Source: Cryptomeria japonica (taxonomy: Eukaryota; Streptophyta; Pinopsida; Cupressales; Cupressaceae). From it: a DNA stretch of 64,000 nt. Positions 22,224-33,976 of the stretch are shown one piece after another; the stretch's first letter is position 1; each line of letters begins with the position of its first letter. The position numbers and the translations under genes were made by a program. The DNA lies in contig NC_081406.1 of assembly GCF_030272615.1 (NCBI RefSeq), positions 216,572,997 through 216,636,996 of the forward strand. The letters are read 5' to 3'. The notes beneath the pieces were generated by a model, which saw only the letters and a program-made list of their open reading frames with translations, was not told the origin of the DNA and did no database searches.

Positions 22224-23361
22224 TGTTGGTATTATGGATGACTTCATCATGTGTTGCATTGGTTTTATCAGTGATGTCAACACTTATCTTATTGGAGGTC
22301 TACATTGTTGATTTGGAACTATGGTTATATTGGTTTATTGTTGAACTGACATATTGTGTTCACCAGCATGGATATTGGCTTATGCAAAGTCACTGGTATA
22401 TGTTCACCAATAGGTTACATTGTTCACCGATAGTGATGATAATTTGGAGATCATTTGGTTATGTCAAAGACATGGATTGGATGTTTGGACTTGGTGTTTT
22501 GTTTATTGGTCTAATCGGGTTGACAGATTTGCCTTTACCAACAGATAGGTCTAGGTTATGGACCGGTACATGATATCTATTCCAGATCAGCACGACACAT
22601 TTTGGAAATGGTTTATTGATTGGTAAATGTATTGAGATGACATATTGTATCATATCAAGACTTATTTGTAATTGACTATATTGTAATATCTTTAGTGAGT
22701 CAACCTCATTTATAGGTCTTAGGTTTTGTATATATGATTGTAAGATCTTATTGAAGATCAGGATTATGGTATGAGTGTGCAAATATTGAAGAGCGAAAAT
22801 AAGCAGATCCTTGTGCAAATCACACAGACATTATTTGAAGGTTGAAGGAAAGGTTATGAAGGTATTTGACACTCATGTTTAGAGCTTAAACAGGTACTGA
22901 ATCTAGCATAGCAAATGCTATTTTGAGTAGTACATTGTTATTAGATTTAACCATCCAATTATAGTCAGTGTGACTTCCATTTTGTGATTGAGCAATGAGC
23001 TCTAGGCGGTTGACCTTTTTGCATGTGCAAACCCCATTTGTATACACTTACTATCTATAGTAGTATCATCTGATTGTGGGTAAGGTTTCCCACCATGGTT
23101 TTTCCCCTTATTGGGTTTCCACGTCAAAATCTCTGTGTCATGTTTTGTCGATGTTGTTTCTCTTTCTGTTTCATGCATTAAGTTAAATCGGTACTGCACA
23201 TAAGTTTCATAATAGTTAATCTATTTTACTGGCACATAAGTTTGGTTTAGTGGCACTAAGTTTAAATTGGAATAATTTTCATTTGGATTACAATTTATAT
23301 ACAAATGGTTCACAAATGATTCACCCCCCCCCCCTCTTAGTTGTCCTTCTGGTTCCTAACA
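22224..23361 (+). mobile_element. Copia B 3' LTR (1138 bp, full length)
   Basis: TGTTGG...CCTAACA, followed by the duplication GATAT. It contains the segment missing from the 5' LTR (about 22430-23075), and so the likely U3 promoter and R region. Near its end it has a C run and TTAGTTGTCCTTCT, shared in layout with the U5 ends of copia C and the fragment at 535. Confidence 0.95.
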
Positions 23362-24733
23362 GATATATCCAGAGGGGACTTTCATCCATAATTTTGGGGA
23401 TTTATTTTTGTAAGGTAACTGCACCATCATTAAGGTCTATGGGTGTGAGAAAGCACCCCATGTTTTGCCACTTTTTGTCTCTCCTAGGCTAGTATTCCCT
23501 GAAATAATTTGGCAATTAATGTGGATGGAGAGAGACCAAATTAAATTAGATAAAAAGGGAAAGATCCTCCCTAGGGTGACCATTTTTGAAGAATTTAATG
23601 TAGGCTGTGACACTTTGGAGAAGGTACAAGATTTTTTGGTTAAAAACTATAGATTTTAGGTTGCACAAGCTCGACATTTTCACCTAGAGGGATGTATAAA
23701 TGATCTTAGAGTATACAAGATAAAGTAGAAGGGCTACTTCCATTCATTTGATGAAAGAGAGGATCTAGTTAGAAATGCTTACCCCATTGAGATAGATCAA
23801 AAGAGGAAAATATGGGAGCTCACGAAGAAGCTTGAGAGAGAAAGAAAGCAGGAGGATCCCAATTTTGAAGGTTTTTATATAAAATTTCAAAATGATTTTG
23901 CCAAGATGTCTTTCATGATGAGAAAGGAAAATGATATAATAAAAAATGAAATGGAAAGAAGGGATGCCATGGATAAAGGGGCTAAATTTGAAGAAAGGCC
24001 TATTGACCCTGCCCCTACAATGCACAAGATAAAGGGGAGTACAATAACAGCTAAAAAAATGTCCCCTGTAACCTCTAGGTAAGCAACTGAACAAGTCAAG
24101 AAGATTGAAAGGGGAAAGAAAAATGTGTCTGACTTTGTAGATGTCTAGGAGGATTTTGATACAAATGTGCCACCACCTTCTCCCCCTCGGGAGACATTCC
24201 ATGAAGATGAGGCTGTTGAAGTCCTAAATGATTTAGATAGAGCCATCATCTCAAGTACAATCCCTATTGAGGAAGTGGATGGTGAAAGAATCATTGATTC
24301 AAAAAACTTCATAGTAGATGATAGTTTTGTGAAGTCTCCTGAGTTCAAATCCTTTTGTCTTAGGGAAAAGCTAAAGGATTTATCTGATGAAGAGATCATA
24401 AATTTTGATAGGAATAGTTTCAAATGTACTCCTAAGGAAAGTAGGGAAATGATTCAAAATAGTGGCATGCTTCTTGTTCCTGGTTGGTATTTTGAGAGAA
24501 TCTTCTTGTTAGATAAAATTATGTGGCAGAAAGACCCCAATTTTGCAAAGGAGTTCGGAGATCATGGGCCTAGGGTGAGCATAGGCCTAAAGGCTTTTTC
24601 TCTATGGTCAAAAGCCCCAAATGTCCAGAAGCCAGTAGTTTTGAAAGGTGGACAACAAAAAATAGGGGATGCAGTAGTAAGGACACTTGAAGACACTACC
24701 AGTATCAACTTGAAATCAGACTATTATCGCTAT
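23362..24733 (+). pseudogene. Element X gag-like ORF, part 3
   Basis: After copia B the X frame continues (YPEGTFIHNFGD, then PRLVFPEIIWQLMWMERDQI at 23490-23550). A highly charged coiled-coil-like region follows (KKLERERKQEDPNFEGFYIK, RKENDIIKNEMERRDAMDKG). A Pro-rich acidic linker and a 201-residue open stretch (24167 on) come next, with IPIEEVDGERIIDSKNFIVD and MWQKDPNFAKEFGDHGPRVS. Stops at 23378-24150 are TAA/TAG and fit C-to-T changes of Gln codons. There is no known motif. The frame breaks at 24733, where copia C is inserted, and continues in the same register at 32144. Confidence 0.55.
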
Positions 24734-26097
24734 CAACTTAAGTGTTCATTATTAAGAAAAGACATTAAATGAATAACTCATGAAACCAACAACAACATGA
24801 ACATGAGGATTTTTCACATGGAAACCCAAATGGGAAAAACCATGATGGGAATTAGTACCCACACTCTTTCAGAATGCACCATGTTAGGAGCCTAGCCCGG
24901 TTAGGAGCTTACAATGATGTCCAGTTAGGAGAAAACCATGTTAGGACTCCCTAGGTTAAAAAATTTTAATCTTAGCCCTGTTATAAGCTTTACTTTGTTA
25001 GGAGTAACCTTGCAAAAAGATTTAAACCCAAATTAATGAGTCACCCGGTGAAGGGATTTATATAATCAGGCATGTTAGGACCTACCTAGTTAAGGGATTT
25101 TAAGTCTACTATAAATTTTAGGGAACAACAAATAAATGATCTAGAAATAGCACTCTCTACTTGCTTGTACAGATCCTTTTGAGCTCCAATCTACTTCTCT
25201 CATGCAGACATCACAATTTGGTTCAACACACACACTTCTTTCTGATTACAAACACAATAAACCATCACAAACTTTGACCTAAATAGACTTTACAACTTTT
25301 TCGGTTACAAAACCCTTGGTCACTGTGATTTAGGGTCATAGATCATCACAGATCTTTACAAATCATTATACAATTCATTACAACAATTTACAAGACAATT
25401 ATAGCCATTGAATGAACATGACTCATCACCGCAACTTGATCTGCTAAGTAGTTAAACCCTTATCACACTTTGCTAAGTATTTCACTCATTCCCAATAAAT
25501 TCACTCCTTGTACGCACCAAAACAACATCTTATCACATCACAATGATCCAGTCACGTCATCACCAATTTACCAACATGATGAAATACACTACCAAACCAT
25601 AAAGAATCATCGGTCAAGAGATTTAGGCACTGATTTTTAAACCCTACTAAAACCTTACAGAGTATACAATAGTCAATTTTAAACATATCTTCTGGTTATC
25701 AAAACATGATGCGGTTCCGGTCATAGACTCATTACAATGTCACAAACACTTATTCCAAACCACAATACTTGGACCACCATAGATCTCTACCACAAACATC
25801 TCCTTCACTATTTCAACTTACCGGTTAATAGTTTGACTGTCAAATACATTTCATAGCTTACTGGTCAACATAGATGACTTATATGACAAAGTAAACATAA
25901 TAGATCAAGGTTGCCAAGGTTGCCATAGTTTATCAATGACAACACAAATAACTGATCATCAAGTCACCAATCAGAATCTCAACTATATCAATCATTCATC
26001 ACCATGCCATCATTCTCCTCATCATATCAACTATATCATCACAAACAATCCTTGTATAGGTACATCATCATCATCATCATCATCAGTTATGCCAACA
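24734..26097 (-). mobile_element. Copia C 3' LTR (truncated)
   Basis: On the minus strand it starts TGTTGGCATAACTGATG at 26097. It aligns with 5' LTR positions 30775-32143 but stops before the C-run/U5 terminus. It contains TTAGGAG repeats (about 24885-24965) and a (TCA)n run at 26063-26085. The phrase GGTTAGGAGCTTACAATGAT is shared with the 5' copy. Confidence 0.85.
24880..25090. repeat. TTAGGAG/TTAGGAC short repeats in copia C 3' LTR
   Basis: GTTAGGAG or GTTAGGAC recurs about seven times with 15-30 bp spacing. The same cluster occurs in the 5' LTR at about 30935-31145. It is probably transcribed R/U5 sequence. No function is known to me. Confidence 0.65.
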
Positions 26098-26112
26098 TTC
26101 TCCCCCTTTGAC
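26098..26112 (-). promoter_or_regulatory. Copia C polypurine tract
   Basis: The minus strand reads GTCAAAGGGGGAGAA directly before the LTR start TGTTGGC. It is nearly the same as copia B's tract. Confidence 0.85.
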
Positions 26113-26521
26113 ATTGATGAGAAGACTAAAAGATTCATCATCAAAACTCATCATGTTGAACTAATCTGATCTTCACTTTCTCTTCTCCTCCTTTGTATTT
26201 ATTCTATCGGCTATATTTCTTCTCTCCATGTTTGTTACATTTCTTCTCCCCCTTTGAAAGAAATTCCAAAGGTGCAAATGCATCTTCTACCTTCATCTCT
26301 ACTACTGCTACCATTGTCACCTCTATTTATCTCATCTTAGTTGTTCCCCCTAAGGAGTAGCCCACTTCTCATCAATCCATAGTAAATAAAAAATATTCAA
26401 TAAATCCATTGGATTGATGCATCACCAGCATCTTAGTTGATCTTATGTAGGGGTACAACCCCTGATTTACCTCTGAGGTACTCAAAAGTTGTCTTAGCCA
26501 AAGGTTTAGTGAATATATCTG

Positions 26522-27265
26522 CTAACTACTTTTGCTAGACACATACTCCAATCTTACTTTCTTCTCTTGTACTCTTTCTCTCAGAAAGTGATATTTCAAC
26601 TCAATGTGCTTAGTCCTTGCATGTAACATAGGGTTCTTAGAAATATTAATAGCACTAGTGTTATCACAATAAATAATCACTGGTTTAGTCATATCTTCCT
26701 TGGAGCCTTCCAAAACATGTCTCATCCAAATAGCATATGTGTAATTCATTGATGCTGCCATATATTCTGCTTCAGCTGTAGATTGTGAAATACATGATTG
26801 TTTCTTACTTGTCCATGACACCAGTCTACCACCTAAAAGCAAAGCTCTATTGGTAGTTCTTTTTCGGTCATCAACATTTCCAACCCAATCTGCATCAGTG
26901 AAAACTTTCAAAGAAAAATTACTATTATAGGGATATCACAATTGATAATCAAATGTTCATTTTAGATATATGAATATCCTCTTTACTATTGTCATGTGTG
27001 TCTCCTTGGGACCCTTTTAAAACCTTGCAACTAAAACAACAACATGTGCAATATCCAGTCAACTGTGAACAACATAATGAAGTTTTCTAATCATAGACCT
27101 GTAGTCTTTCTCATCTATAGAGGGTGAATCATCTTGCTATGAAAATTTACAACCAGTCACCATCGGAGTACCAACTAGTTTACAATCTTCCATCCCAAAA
27201 GTCTTCAAAACTTCTTTCACATATTTAGTCTGACAGATAAAAATTCCATTTTTCAGTTGTTGGAC
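26522..27265 (-). pseudogene. Copia C RT tail and RNase H
   Basis: The open segment 26911-26522 gives KVFTDADWVGNVDDRKRTTN, SWTSKKQSCISQSTAEAEYM, IIYCDNTSAINISKNPMLHA and TKHIELKYHFLRERV, a well preserved Ty1/copia RNase H with DADW, AEAEY and CDN acidic residues. Between 27265 and 26911 the RT tail is broken by stops and frame changes. The usual last residues (DIFTKPL) are lost at the end. Confidence 0.9.
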
Positions 27266-28060
27266 CTACAAACCAATAAAGAATTTTATCTCACCAATAA
27301 GAGACATTTCAAACTCTTTCTTCATTTCATCAACAAAAGCCATACACAAATCATCATCTCCACCAAATATTATATCATCAACCAAAAAAAATTCTTTCAA
27401 CATCTTGTCTTCTTCAGTTTTCAAATAGATGTTATTGTCCTCACTGGTTCTCTGAAATCCTATCTTAATCAGATGTGCATGCAATCTTGGAAACCATGCT
27501 CTGGGAGTTTTCTTCAATCCATATAGTGCCTTATGTAATTTTCATACCATATTCTAATCTTCACTCAATGCAAACCCTTCTGATTGTTCTATATACACTT
27601 CTTCAAGAATACCATTTAGGAAAGCTGATTTAACATCCATTTGATATACCTTAAAACCTTTAAAAGTTGCTAAGGCAAGTAACATTCTGACACCTTCAAG
27701 TCTTGCCATAGGTGCAAAGGTTTCACCATAGTCTTCTCCTTCTTGTGCATACCCTTTTCAAACCAACCTCGCCTTGTTTTTAACAACTTTACCATCCTCA
27801 TTAAGTTTGTTTTTGAATACCCACTTTGTGTTGATTACATTTGTCTCCCGGTCTAGGAACAAGAGACCATGCATTGTTTTTCTCAATCTGATCAAGTTTT
27901 TTATTCATTACATTTAACTGGTCTTCATCTTTTAAAGCTTCTCCTACTATCTCTGGTTCTATAGTGGAAATCAGACAAGAATTTTTTTTTATTCTTCTTC
28001 TAGTTTGCACGCCAACATTCTTGTCACCTATAATCCAGTCTTCAGAATGATTTAGCCTTA
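27266..28060 (-). pseudogene. Copia C reverse transcriptase pseudogene
   Basis: The linker and RT start are seen at 28010-27801 (RRIKKNSCLISTIEPEIVGE, EKNNAWSLVPRPGDK). Degraded palm blocks follow (about 27790-27530, including MDVKSAFLNG-like sequence). The open segment 27517-27266 has RAWFPRLHAHLIKIGFQRTS and [13 protein letters not shown], the catalytic box, with Leu instead of the usual Tyr or Phe before VDD. Several stops interrupt it. Confidence 0.88.
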
Positions 28061-29340
28061 CATATCTAGTGATTATTAATTCTGGTGCAGTTACTTCTTC
28101 TTCATGTTAATTATCCTCTTCATCATGTACCGGTTGAGCACCTATTTCTACACGGTTCTTCTCATCATCTTTCTACACTTCTGGTTCAATAAATACAAGT
28201 TTTTCTTTATCATTTGCATGCTCAGATCTACTAGTCTCATCAAGTGTATCATAGAATTCATTAACCTTTACATTCACATTCTCCACAATCTTCTTTGTCC
28301 TTTTGTTGTAACACTTGAAAGCTTTGCTCTTGGTAGAATATCCAAGAAATATCCCTTCATCACACTTAGCATCAAATTTACGAGTAAAATCATCTCTTTT
28401 AATGAAACATCTGCTGCCAAAAACTTTAAAATAATTTACATTGAGAGTCTTATCATACCAAAGCACATAGGGTGTTTTATCATTACCTTTCTTCACAATA
28501 ACCCGGTTCAAAGTGTAAACAACAGCGCTAACTACTTCTCTCCAAAACATTTATGGTACATCTCCCTATAACAGCATGGTCCTACTTGCTTCAATGATAG
28601 TTTTGTTCCTCCTCTCTACAACACCATTTTGTTGTGGAGCCCTTGGTGCAGACATCTCCCTCTTTATTCCATGTTCTTCACAATACCTTACAAACTCATC
28701 AGAAGTAAACTCTTCACCCTGGTTAGATCTTAAACCCTTCAGATTCTTATCGGTTTCCTTTTCAACTAGGGCTTTAAAGGCCTTGAACTTACTGAAAGCT
28801 TCTGATTTCTCCTTCATGAAGGTCACCTACATCATCCTTGAAAAATCATCAATAAAAATCATAAAATAATTATTACCATAAAAACTTCTCGTCCTCATAG
28901 AACCACATAGATCAGTGTGTACTAAATCAAGAATATGCTCAGAAGAAAAGTATTTACTCTTAAAATATGTATAAGTCATCTTACCCATCTAGCATTCTTT
29001 ACATAACACATTGTTTGGTTTAACAAGCTAGGGCATACCTCTCACCATACTAGATTTTTTGACTCTTATCAAGTTATCAAAATTGACATGACAAAACTTT
29101 TTGTGCCATAACCAGCTATCTTCAATTTTATCCACCAAACAACTATTCACATTAGCATTCAGATGAAAAAGATTACTCTAATTTGTTAAACCAATAGCAA
29201 TCAAATCTCCTTTGCATCCCATGATCCTGCACACTCCTTTTTCAAACTCAAGATGATATCCTTTGTCATTTAATTGTCCAACACTCAACAAGATATATTT
29301 TAGGCCTTCAACCCAATAAACATCATCTGCTAATTTTACC
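28061..29340 (-). pseudogene. Copia C GAG-pre-integrase and integrase
   Basis: About 29330-28980 holds the decayed GAG-pre-integrase zinc region. The integrase core is read from about 28975 to 28566: LRSNQGEEFTSDEFVRYCEE, where the second catalytic Asp has become Asn, and PQQNGVVERRNKTI with the Glu. The C-terminal part 28550-28173 (WREVVSAVVYTLNRVIV, KTPYVLWYDKTLNVNYFKVF, IFLGYSTKSKAFKCY) is open for 125 residues. It would insert cDNA into chromatin; the Asn substitution alone should abolish this. Confidence 0.88.
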
Positions 29341-29640
29341 ATTAAAAGAGAGACTCTTTACATTTAACCATACAAGGTGAATTGTTTCCAAATCTTACAA
29401 CACCGCCATCAAACTCTTCAAGAGATATAAATTTTCTCTTATCACCGGTCATGTGGTGTGAACAAACACTATTAATTATCCATTCATCACTAGAGTCAAA
29501 GTGAAATACCAAAGCCTTTTCATCAGACAAATCTTCCTTAGCAGCAACAGACAATCTCCTCATTGTCATCATCTTCAGATTCCTCATCAGTGACTCCTTC
29601 ATCAACTACAACATAGCAATTTTTTCTTTCCTTTCCCTTT
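29341..29640 (-). pseudogene. Copia C protease fragment
   Basis: The open segment 29605-29342 contains WIINSVCSHHMTGDKRKFIS. The aspartic protease triad Asp-Ser-Gly has become Asn-Ser-Val, so it is inactive. EFDGGVVRFGNN follows as in other plant copia polyproteins. Confidence 0.88.
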
Positions 29641-30560
29641 CTATTTTCTAAACTTTTTCTTATTATCACCATTAGGACAATTTGCAGCTATATGTCCTAT
29701 CTTGTTGCATGAAAAACACTTCAGAGGAAGTTTACCTTTATACTTACCAGTGCCTCTAGGAAGTTTTTTAGCTAATAGAGCTTCAAATTCCATTAGATTA
29801 CCTTCATCATCCACATCTCCTCTACTACCACCATGACCAAATCTGCAATCATGACTGTAACATACATCTTTTCCTTTTCTCACAGGTGTACCAGTTACAG
29901 ATGCCTTAAAAGTTGATTCAGACTTAGGAACACTATTATCAAAACTATTTAACTCAAAAGAAGACAGTTTACCAATAAATGAATCAACAGTGACTTTATC
30001 ACTACTCACTGACCTTAACTCTTGAATAGCAGAAACTTTGATTGCATAGGTAGGTAAAAGAGATCTAAGCATCTTACTTACAATAGTGTCTTCTTCAATA
30101 GTACCACCAACACTTTTAATACCACCGACAACCTCTTTAATCCTTTGTCCATACTAAGCTATATTTTCACCTTCTACCATTCTCATATCATCAAATTTAC
30201 CTCTAAGACTCTCTTCCTTAACTTTTTGAACATGTTTATCACCACCATAGAATAGTTCTAATTTCTCCCAAACTTCAAATGCAGTCTCTAATCCATGTAC
30301 ATCAATATATTCAATATCAGACAATGCACTTACAATGGCTTCTAGTGCTTGATTGTTTTCTTGTTGCTCCTTAAGCTGATATGGAATTAGAGGACTGGTA
30401 GGAGGTACATATTTAGTAGTAACATGTTGTCAAAACTGAGAACCCATACCTTTGATATAAATCCTCATTCTATCTTTCCATCTTTCCATATTTTGTAGTT
30501 GTCCTTAGTGAACTTCAGACCCTCCTTCATCATTTTCCTTCGAATTTTTTCCTCAAGTTG
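29641..30560 (-). pseudogene. Copia C gag pseudogene
   Basis: The N-terminal part (30560-30080) is interrupted by stops and frame changes but recognisable (TKDNYKIWKDR, PYQLKEQQENNQALEAIVSA). The C-terminal 143 residues (30072-29641) are open: MLRSLLPTYAIKVSAIQELR, an acidic linker and an intact zinc knuckle CFSCNKIGHIAANC (CX2CX4HX4C), followed by a basic tail. Gag would coat element RNA. Confidence 0.85.
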
Positions 30561-30588
30561 TTAAGCTTCTGCACACAGAGGATGTAAT

Positions 30589-30602
30589 GCTCTGATAACA
30601 AT
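30589..30602 (-). promoter_or_regulatory. Copia C primer binding site (mutated)
   Basis: The minus strand reads ATTGTTATCAGAGC, the initiator-Met site with one G-to-T change compared with copia B. It abuts the LTR end at 30603. Confidence 0.85.
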
Positions 30603-32143
30603 TGTTATTTGTGAGGATTTGATTATTACCTGAAAGGGGGGGTGAATCAGTAATAACAGTAAACTTGAAATCCTTCAACCAATCTGCATAAACTTCACAA
30701 AATAGTTCATAACTAGTACTGGTTGCTTATCAATCAATTACTTAAATCAGATTTATCAAACTATTACCAGTATCATCTTAAGTGTTCATTATCAAGAAAA
30801 GACATCAAATGATTAACTCATCAAACCAACCACAACATGAACACAAAGATTTTTCATGTGGAAACCCAAATGGGAAAAACTACGATGGGAATTAGTACCC
30901 ATAAGATTCACACTCTTTGTGAATGTGCCCTATTAGGAGCCTAGCCCGGTTAGGAGCTTACAATGATGTCCAATTAGGAGAAGACACTGTTAGGAGTCCC
31001 CTAGTTAAGGGATTTAACCTCAGCTCTGTTAGGAGATTTACTATGTTAGGAGTAACCTTGCAAAAGGATTTAAACCCAAATTAATGAGTAACTCGGTGAA
31101 GGGATTTATACAATCAGGTATGTTAGGACCTACCCAGTTAAGGGATTTTAATTTTGCTACAAATTTTAGGGAACAACAGATAAATGATCAAGAAATAGAA
31201 CTCTCTACTTGCTTGTACAGATCATTTTTAGCTCCAATTTGCTTCTCTCATGCAGATATCACAATCTAGTTCGGCACACACACTTCTTTCTGATTACTGA
31301 CACATTAAACCATCGATCACAAACTTTGACCTAAATAGACTTTACAACTTTTTTTATTACAAAACCCTTGGTCATTGTGAATTAGGGTCATAGATCATCA
31401 TAGATCTTAACAAAATATTATACAGATCATTAAAACAATTTGCAAGACAATTACAACCGTTGAATGAACATGACTCATCACCGCAACTTGATCTGCTAAG
31501 CAGTTAAACCCTTATCACACTCTACTAAGTATTTCACTCATTCCTAAGAAATTTGCTCCTCGTACGTGCCAAAACAATATCTTATCACATCACATGGATT
31601 TAGCCACATCATCACCAATTTACCAACATGATGAAATACACCGCCAAACCATAAAGCATCATCAGTCAAGAGATTTAGGTACCGGTTCTTAAACCCTACT
31701 AAAACCTTACAGAATATACAATAGTCAATTACAAATATATCTTCTGGTTATCAAAACATGATGTGGTTCTGATCATAAATTCATTACAATGTCACAAACA
31801 CTTATTCCAAACCACAATACCTGCATCAACATAGATCTCTACCACAAACATCTCCTTCATTGTTTCAGCTTATTGGCTAATAGTTTGTTTGTCAAATACA
31901 TTTCATAGCTTACCGGTTGACATAGATGACTTAGATGACAAAGTAAACATGAGTAAACATGATAGAACAAGGTTGCCATAGTTTCCATCAATGACAACAC
32001 AAATAACTGATCATCAAGTCACCAGTCAACATCTCAACTATATCGGTCATTCATCACCATTCCATCATTCTCCTCATCATATCAACTATATAATCACCAA
32101 CAATCCTTATATAGGTACATCATCATCATCAGTTATGCCAATA
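30603..32143 (-). mobile_element. Copia C 5' LTR (1541 bp)
   Basis: The U5 terminus lies at 30603 (plus strand TGTTATTTGTGAGG). The outer terminus is at 32143, where the minus strand reads TATTGGCATAAC, a decayed TGTTGGC. It matches the 3' LTR over its length apart from the extra 170 bp at the U5 end. The run of G at 30642-30648 corresponds to the C run in copia B's U5. Confidence 0.9.
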
Positions 32144-32459
32144 GCCATTACATCACATGCAGTCCAATTTGCTCAATTAGTAGTAGATGACCTTGAGCAA
32201 AAGCATTTAAGATTGAAGGATATGCATGTAGCTCTTGATGCACATTACAACAAATTATTCATTAAAAATTGTGCATTGAAAGAGAAAATAAATAAAGTAA
32301 TAGCTAATTCTTCACAATGAGTTAGACCTGAAGAGTTAAAAATGATGAATAAGGAATTGCAGAGGGTCAAGGATGAAGTTGAGAATAATTATTTTGAAAT
32401 CAGGAACACTTCAATTTTGAAGGTTGCAAATAAAGTTATTGAAAAATTGAGCGAGGTGC
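32144..32459 (+). pseudogene. Element X gag-like ORF, part 4
   Basis: The frame continues from 24733 as AITSHAVQFAQLVVDDLEQK, HLRLKDMHVALDAHYNKLFI and KEKINKVIANSS, with a stop at 32318. It continues with ELKMMNKELQRVKDEVENNY and NKVIEKLSEV to 32459. Heptad-like spacing of Leu, Ile and Val suggests a coiled coil, as for assembly of a capsid-like protein. The solo LTR interrupts it after codon GTG at 32456. Confidence 0.6.
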
Positions 32460-33308
32460 TGATGCAAGAGCACCGAAGTAGTTCATCGAGTTGGAGCAAT
32501 TAACAATGGATTTTCTTGGAGATCGTTGCATTTCTTCATGTTTTTGGATTCTAAGTTGTGGATTTGGATTTATCATCTTGAGGTCTTTGTCTTGATCATG
32601 GATTTTTTTTTGATGAGATATTGATTCTGGTATTGTCCCAATGTTGGTGTGTTCTTGCCGGTTGATCTAGTAGTGTGTAAAGTGAAGTTGAATTGGGTTG
32701 TGGATGGATTCTGTAACTTGCGGATCATTAAGAGATGTTATTTTGGGCTTGACCAATGTTCTTATGAAGTTCTATGCATTATTGGAGGTGTTCTTGGTGA
32801 TTTGGGTCGACATCTTAGTGTTTGCACATTTCATCATGAACTGATTGATCTTGGCCAACTTGATTTAGTTATTGTTGCTTGCAAATGGCACAAAGAGGAA
32901 GTTTGGAGATTCATTTTGGAGGATAGAAGTTGGAGGAAGAAGAGATCCAAAGTAGATGTAGTTTCTAGAGAGATTTTGATTTGAGAGGACTGAAGTCTGG
33001 AGGGATGGATGTCTGGATCAGTGCAGAACAATGCAGACTATTACCGGAGGCCGAATTGCTGAGCAAATGATCTGTAGATCATAGTTTTGAGTTGTAAGGA
33101 TTTTTTTGTAGTCTTGGGATGTGGTCCAACATGTGTAAAGCCTAAGGGCATATGTAATTCATTAAACTATTACAAGGATTGTTGTTTTTTGTTTTATCGG
33201 TTATATCTTGTGTTGTGTGAACCATTTATCGGTATCTTTCATGGTGTTTGTGTTATAGGCTGCAAGGTGGGGTTGTCCTTCATTGATCTTCCCACCTTGG
33301 ATGCACCA
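32460..33308 (+). mobile_element. Solo LTR (849 bp) of a chromovirus-like family
   Basis: The termini are TGATGCAAGAGCACC and GGATGCACCA. It is flanked by GGTGC (32455-32459) and GGTGT (33309-33313), a 5-bp duplication with one transition. Removing the element plus one copy restores the X frame across the gap. There is no coding sequence and no primer site, so it is a solo LTR. The terminus resembles those of the chromovirus at 52257 and the gag-only element. Strand is taken from the TGATGCAAG end and could be reversed. Confidence 0.75.
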
Positions 33309-33916
33309 GGTGTACACCTCATATTCTTTGACTTCACAACTCCATAGCCAACTGGATGAAATTATTTCATTCTCTCAACCAATTAGGACCACTTGGATGC
33401 TAAAAGATCAGGACTTAAAAGAAGTCATGCTAGCAGTTAAAAATGTGGCCTCTCCACCCCAAGTTGTATGGGTGACTTGGAAAAATTATAATTTATTAAT
33501 TAAAGAATTGCCTAACATTGAGGATAAGAAAAAGGCATTGGTTAAAATGATTGATTCTTTCCAAGGATTGAAAAAGTGGGATATCCCCACAATTTTTTAT
33601 AGGTGAAGGACAAATCAAGAGCCTAGAAGAGTGTAAGCAAGGCTTCTAGGATGCCATAAATGTAGTTTTGACTTCCTTTGCATATGATCCGGCCCAAAGT
33701 GATTCATATTATAATATCATTGATAAGATCATAGAGGTGGACTTCATGTACCATAGATTCACTTTGGAGGCCGCAACTCTACCAGCCCACAAATCAAGGG
33801 AAGCAATAAATAAGTTGTAGAGTTTGAGGGGTTTCTCTTGGCCATTGGACGAGATAGAAACCTTGCATAGAAAGTACTCCTCTTTGGAAGAAGAGCAACT
33901 TGAGAGAGAAGACTAG
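33309..33916 (+). pseudogene. Element X gag-like ORF, part 5 (C-terminus)
   Basis: YTSYSLTSQLHSQLDEIISF continues through TWMLKDQDLKEVMLAVKNVA and LLIKELPNIEDKKKALVKMI to a frame change near 33604. The next frame continues through YNIIDKIIEVDFMYHRFTLE and DEIETLHRKYSSLEEEQLER to a TAG at 33914. That TAG is probably the natural stop, because a polypurine tract follows 47 bp later. It is helical and charged, with no enzyme motif. X therefore seems to encode only this one protein. Confidence 0.55.
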
Positions 33917-33962
33917 TTTTTTTCCTTCTATTTTGTTACTTTGAATTTTGTGCAGGTTGCTA

Positions 33963-33976
33963 ATTTGGGGGAGAAT
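33963..33976 (+). promoter_or_regulatory. Element X polypurine tract (candidate)
   Basis: ATTTGGGGGAGAAT lies between the end of the X ORF and TGATATAAGTG, in the position and with the composition of an LTR-element plus-strand primer. Confidence 0.6.

Larger units (their letters stand above)
17418..23361 (+). mobile_element. Copia B, complete Ty1/copia element with target duplication
   Basis: The element is delimited by TGTTGG...CCTAACA termini and a perfect 5-bp duplication GATAT (17413-17417 and 23362-23366). It has a 5' LTR, initiator-Met primer site, gag, protease, integrase, reverse transcriptase, RNase H, polypurine tract and 3' LTR in the usual Ty1/copia order. All coding parts carry stops or frame changes, so it cannot move by itself. 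Its insertion into element X is clean: removing element plus one duplication (5949 bp, a multiple of three) keeps X in frame. Confidence 0.95.
24734..32143 (-). mobile_element. Copia C, Ty1/copia element on the minus strand
   Basis: LTR-flanked copia with the order (right to left) 5' LTR, primer site, gag, protease, integrase, RT, RNase H, polypurine tract, 3' LTR. The 3' LTR has lost about 170 bp at its far end, together with any left target duplication; GCCAT at 32144-32148 is the expected surviving copy. A direct join of 24733 to 32144 keeps element X in frame (7410 bp removed). The pol genes are broken at many points. Its LTRs have the same termini and U5 layout as copia B, so the two are related families. 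Confidence 0.9.

Noticed and set aside
22223-22818. ORFs of 116 and 119 codons on opposite strands
   Set aside because: Both are inside the copia B 3' LTR. The same sequence in the 5' LTR reads differently, and neither looks like protein.
24734-24738. GCTAT/GCCAT as a target duplication of copia C
   Set aside because: GCTAT at 24729-24733 resembles GCCAT after the 5' LTR, but the 3' LTR is truncated there. Removing a 5-bp copy would break the X frame, whereas a direct join keeps it.
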